From Vibrio pectenicida (lineage in GTDB: Bacteria; Pseudomonadota; Gammaproteobacteria; Enterobacterales; Vibrionaceae), in assembly GCA_024347015.1 (NCBI GenBank), contig AP024889.1, forward strand, positions 2,790,001 to 2,854,000: 64,000 nt of DNA, in the 5' to 3' direction. The notes beneath the pieces were generated by a model. The model did no database searches. It saw only the letters and a program-made list of their open reading frames with translations, and was not told the DNA's origin. A program made the translations under genes and the position numbers. Below, in pieces: positions 63,107-64,000 of this stretch. The first letter of the stretch is position 1. Each line of letters opens with the position of its first letter.

Positions 63107-64000
63107 TTAGTTATGAGATACAACGATCAAACGCAGTGAATCAAGCTGAAATTGAGCCTTAGTAATATAAACCTCTAACTGCTTGATTTGCTCTTCAATT
63201 GTCGTCAGCTCTTCGTCTCGAATGTTTGGGTTGACGGCTTTTAGTGCTTGTAAACGCTCTAATTCTGCATTCAAACTGACTTTCATATCTAGTTGCGCCT
63301 GCTCACGTACAGCCGTCACCTTATCGATAATAAATGATTCACCAGCGGTGATCATTTGGTGTATTTGAGGCTGAACCGATGAAACTAATTTAGCGGCCAT
63401 ATGACGTCCAACAGGGCTCAGCTGGCGATTAAAGCTTTCAAACTCAACCTGCTCAGACAAATCACAGCCTTTGCCATCCAGCATCAAGCGAATCGGTGTT
63501 GCGGGCAAAAAGCGGCTGATACCACTGCGCTTTGGTGCCTGTGCATCCACCTTATAAATCAGCTCAAGTAACATAGTACCGACAGGCAGTGCCTTATTTT
63601 TCAATAAAGAAACCGCAGCCGCCCCCACCCCTTCGCTCATAAGAAGATCTATGCCCCCTTGAATCATCGGGTGCTCCCAACTGATGAAATTCATATCCTC
63701 ACGAGATAAAGCCGTATCACGATCAAAAGTAATCGTCGCACCTTCATAAGGAAGACCAGGGTAGCTTGGTACCATCATATGCTCAGATGGCGTGACAACT
63801 ATAGCGTTTTCACCTTTATCATCCTGATTAAGACCTATGGTATCAAACAGACTTAAGGCAAAAGTAACCAGATTGGTATCACCATCTGTGGCTGCTATCT
63901 TATCGACAATTTCTAGCGCTTTATCACCACCGTTTGAGTGCATTTCTAGTAAACGATCTCGACCCTGCTCAAGTTGAGACTTCAAAGTCTGATTCATATC
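63107..64000 (-). CDS. rapA: RNA polymerase-associated ATPase RapA (C-terminal part; 5' end beyond the window)
   Basis: Swi2/Snf2-type ATPase that recycles RNA polymerase from post-termination complexes. Only the last 298 or so residues are in the window. They match the RapA C-terminal domain: [71 protein letters not shown] and the end LRLIVVSHN. The family is near 970 residues, so about two thirds, including the helicase core, is right of base 64000. The Met at 63997 is an internal residue, not a start. Confidence 0.95.
   Translation of the reverse strand, partial: DMNQTLKSQLEQGRDRLLEMHSNGGDKALEIVDKIAATDGDTNLVTFALSLFDTIGLNQDDKGENAIVVTPSEHMMVPSYPGLPYEGATITFDRDTALSREDMNFISWEHPMIQGGIDLLMSEGVGAAAVSLLKNKALPVGTMLLELIYKVDAQAPKRSGISRFLPATPIRLMLDGKGCDLSEQVEFESFNRQLSPVGRHMAAKLVSSVQPQIHQMITAGESFIIDKVTAVREQAQLDMKVSLNAELERLQALKAVNPNIRDEELTTIEEQIKQLEVYITKAQFQLDSLRLIVVSHN

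Overview
The window looks like chromosome I of a member of the Vibrionaceae, most likely Vibrio or a close relative. The protein sequences read as typical vibrio orthologues (ValS, AlaS, RecA, TruD, LuxS). Several gene orders are also vibrio-like: rpsU-yqeY-dnaG-rpoD, pncC-recA-recX-alaS-aspartokinase-csrA, M16 peptidase-gshA-luxS, and lptG-lptF<>pepA-holC-valS. The genus is inferred from remembered family sequences, not from a search.

Layout. 1-5 kb (minus strand): surE (cut by the window edge), truD, ispF, ispD and ftsB in a tight run, then uppP, folK and folB. 5-12 kb: plsY, tsaD, and the macromolecular-synthesis cluster rpsU-yqeY-dnaG-rpoD with a hairpin attenuator before dnaG, followed by tRNA-Ile2(CAT) and djlA. 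12.7-19.6 kb (plus): the envelope and RNA cluster lptD-surA-pdxA-rsmA-apaG-apaH, with an intrinsic terminator between rsmA and apaG. 19.6-31.2 kb (minus): two tandem rRNA operons (16S, tRNA-Ile, tRNA-Ala, 23S, 5S) that look almost identical over about 5.57 kb; the left one also carries tRNA-Asp and the terminator. 31.5-39.2 kb: tRNA-Leu(CAA), an RDD membrane protein, luxS, gshA, an M16 lipoprotein peptidase, a YqaA-type membrane protein and a quinone-oxidoreductase-like enzyme. 39.4-40.4 kb: eight tRNA genes (six Arg-ACG, two Ser-GCT), part of them in a 246-bp repeating unit. 40.5-47.3 kb (minus): csrA, aspartokinase, alaS, recX, recA under a LexA box, and pncC. 47.35-49.9 kb: mutS. 50-57.4 kb: lptG/lptF diverging from pepA-holC, then valS. 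57.5-64 kb: an M48 peptidase with a DUF898 membrane protein, a D-2-hydroxyacid dehydrogenase, rluA, a divergent NRAMP-family transporter, and the C-terminal part of rapA.

How the genes relate. Nearly everything is housekeeping: isoprenoid and undecaprenyl lipid supply, folate, translation (tRNAs, rRNA, rRNA modification, two aminoacyl-tRNA synthetases), replication and transcription initiation, LPS export (LptD, LptF, LptG, with SurA as chaperone), and DNA repair (RecA, RecX, MutS). LuxS and CsrA are the regulatory elements. Compared with the arrangement I remember for other vibrios, several junctions look rearranged (rpoD next to djlA, mutS next to lptG, tandem rrn next to apaH and near luxS).

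I found no phage, insertion sequence, CRISPR array, toxin-antitoxin, defence cluster or obviously new multi-gene system. The observations most worth a second look are the tandem rrn duplication, the 246-bp tRNA-Arg repeat, an NRAMP homologue without the canonical metal-binding motifs, the cysteine pattern of LptD, and the broken mutS/rpoS neighbourhood.
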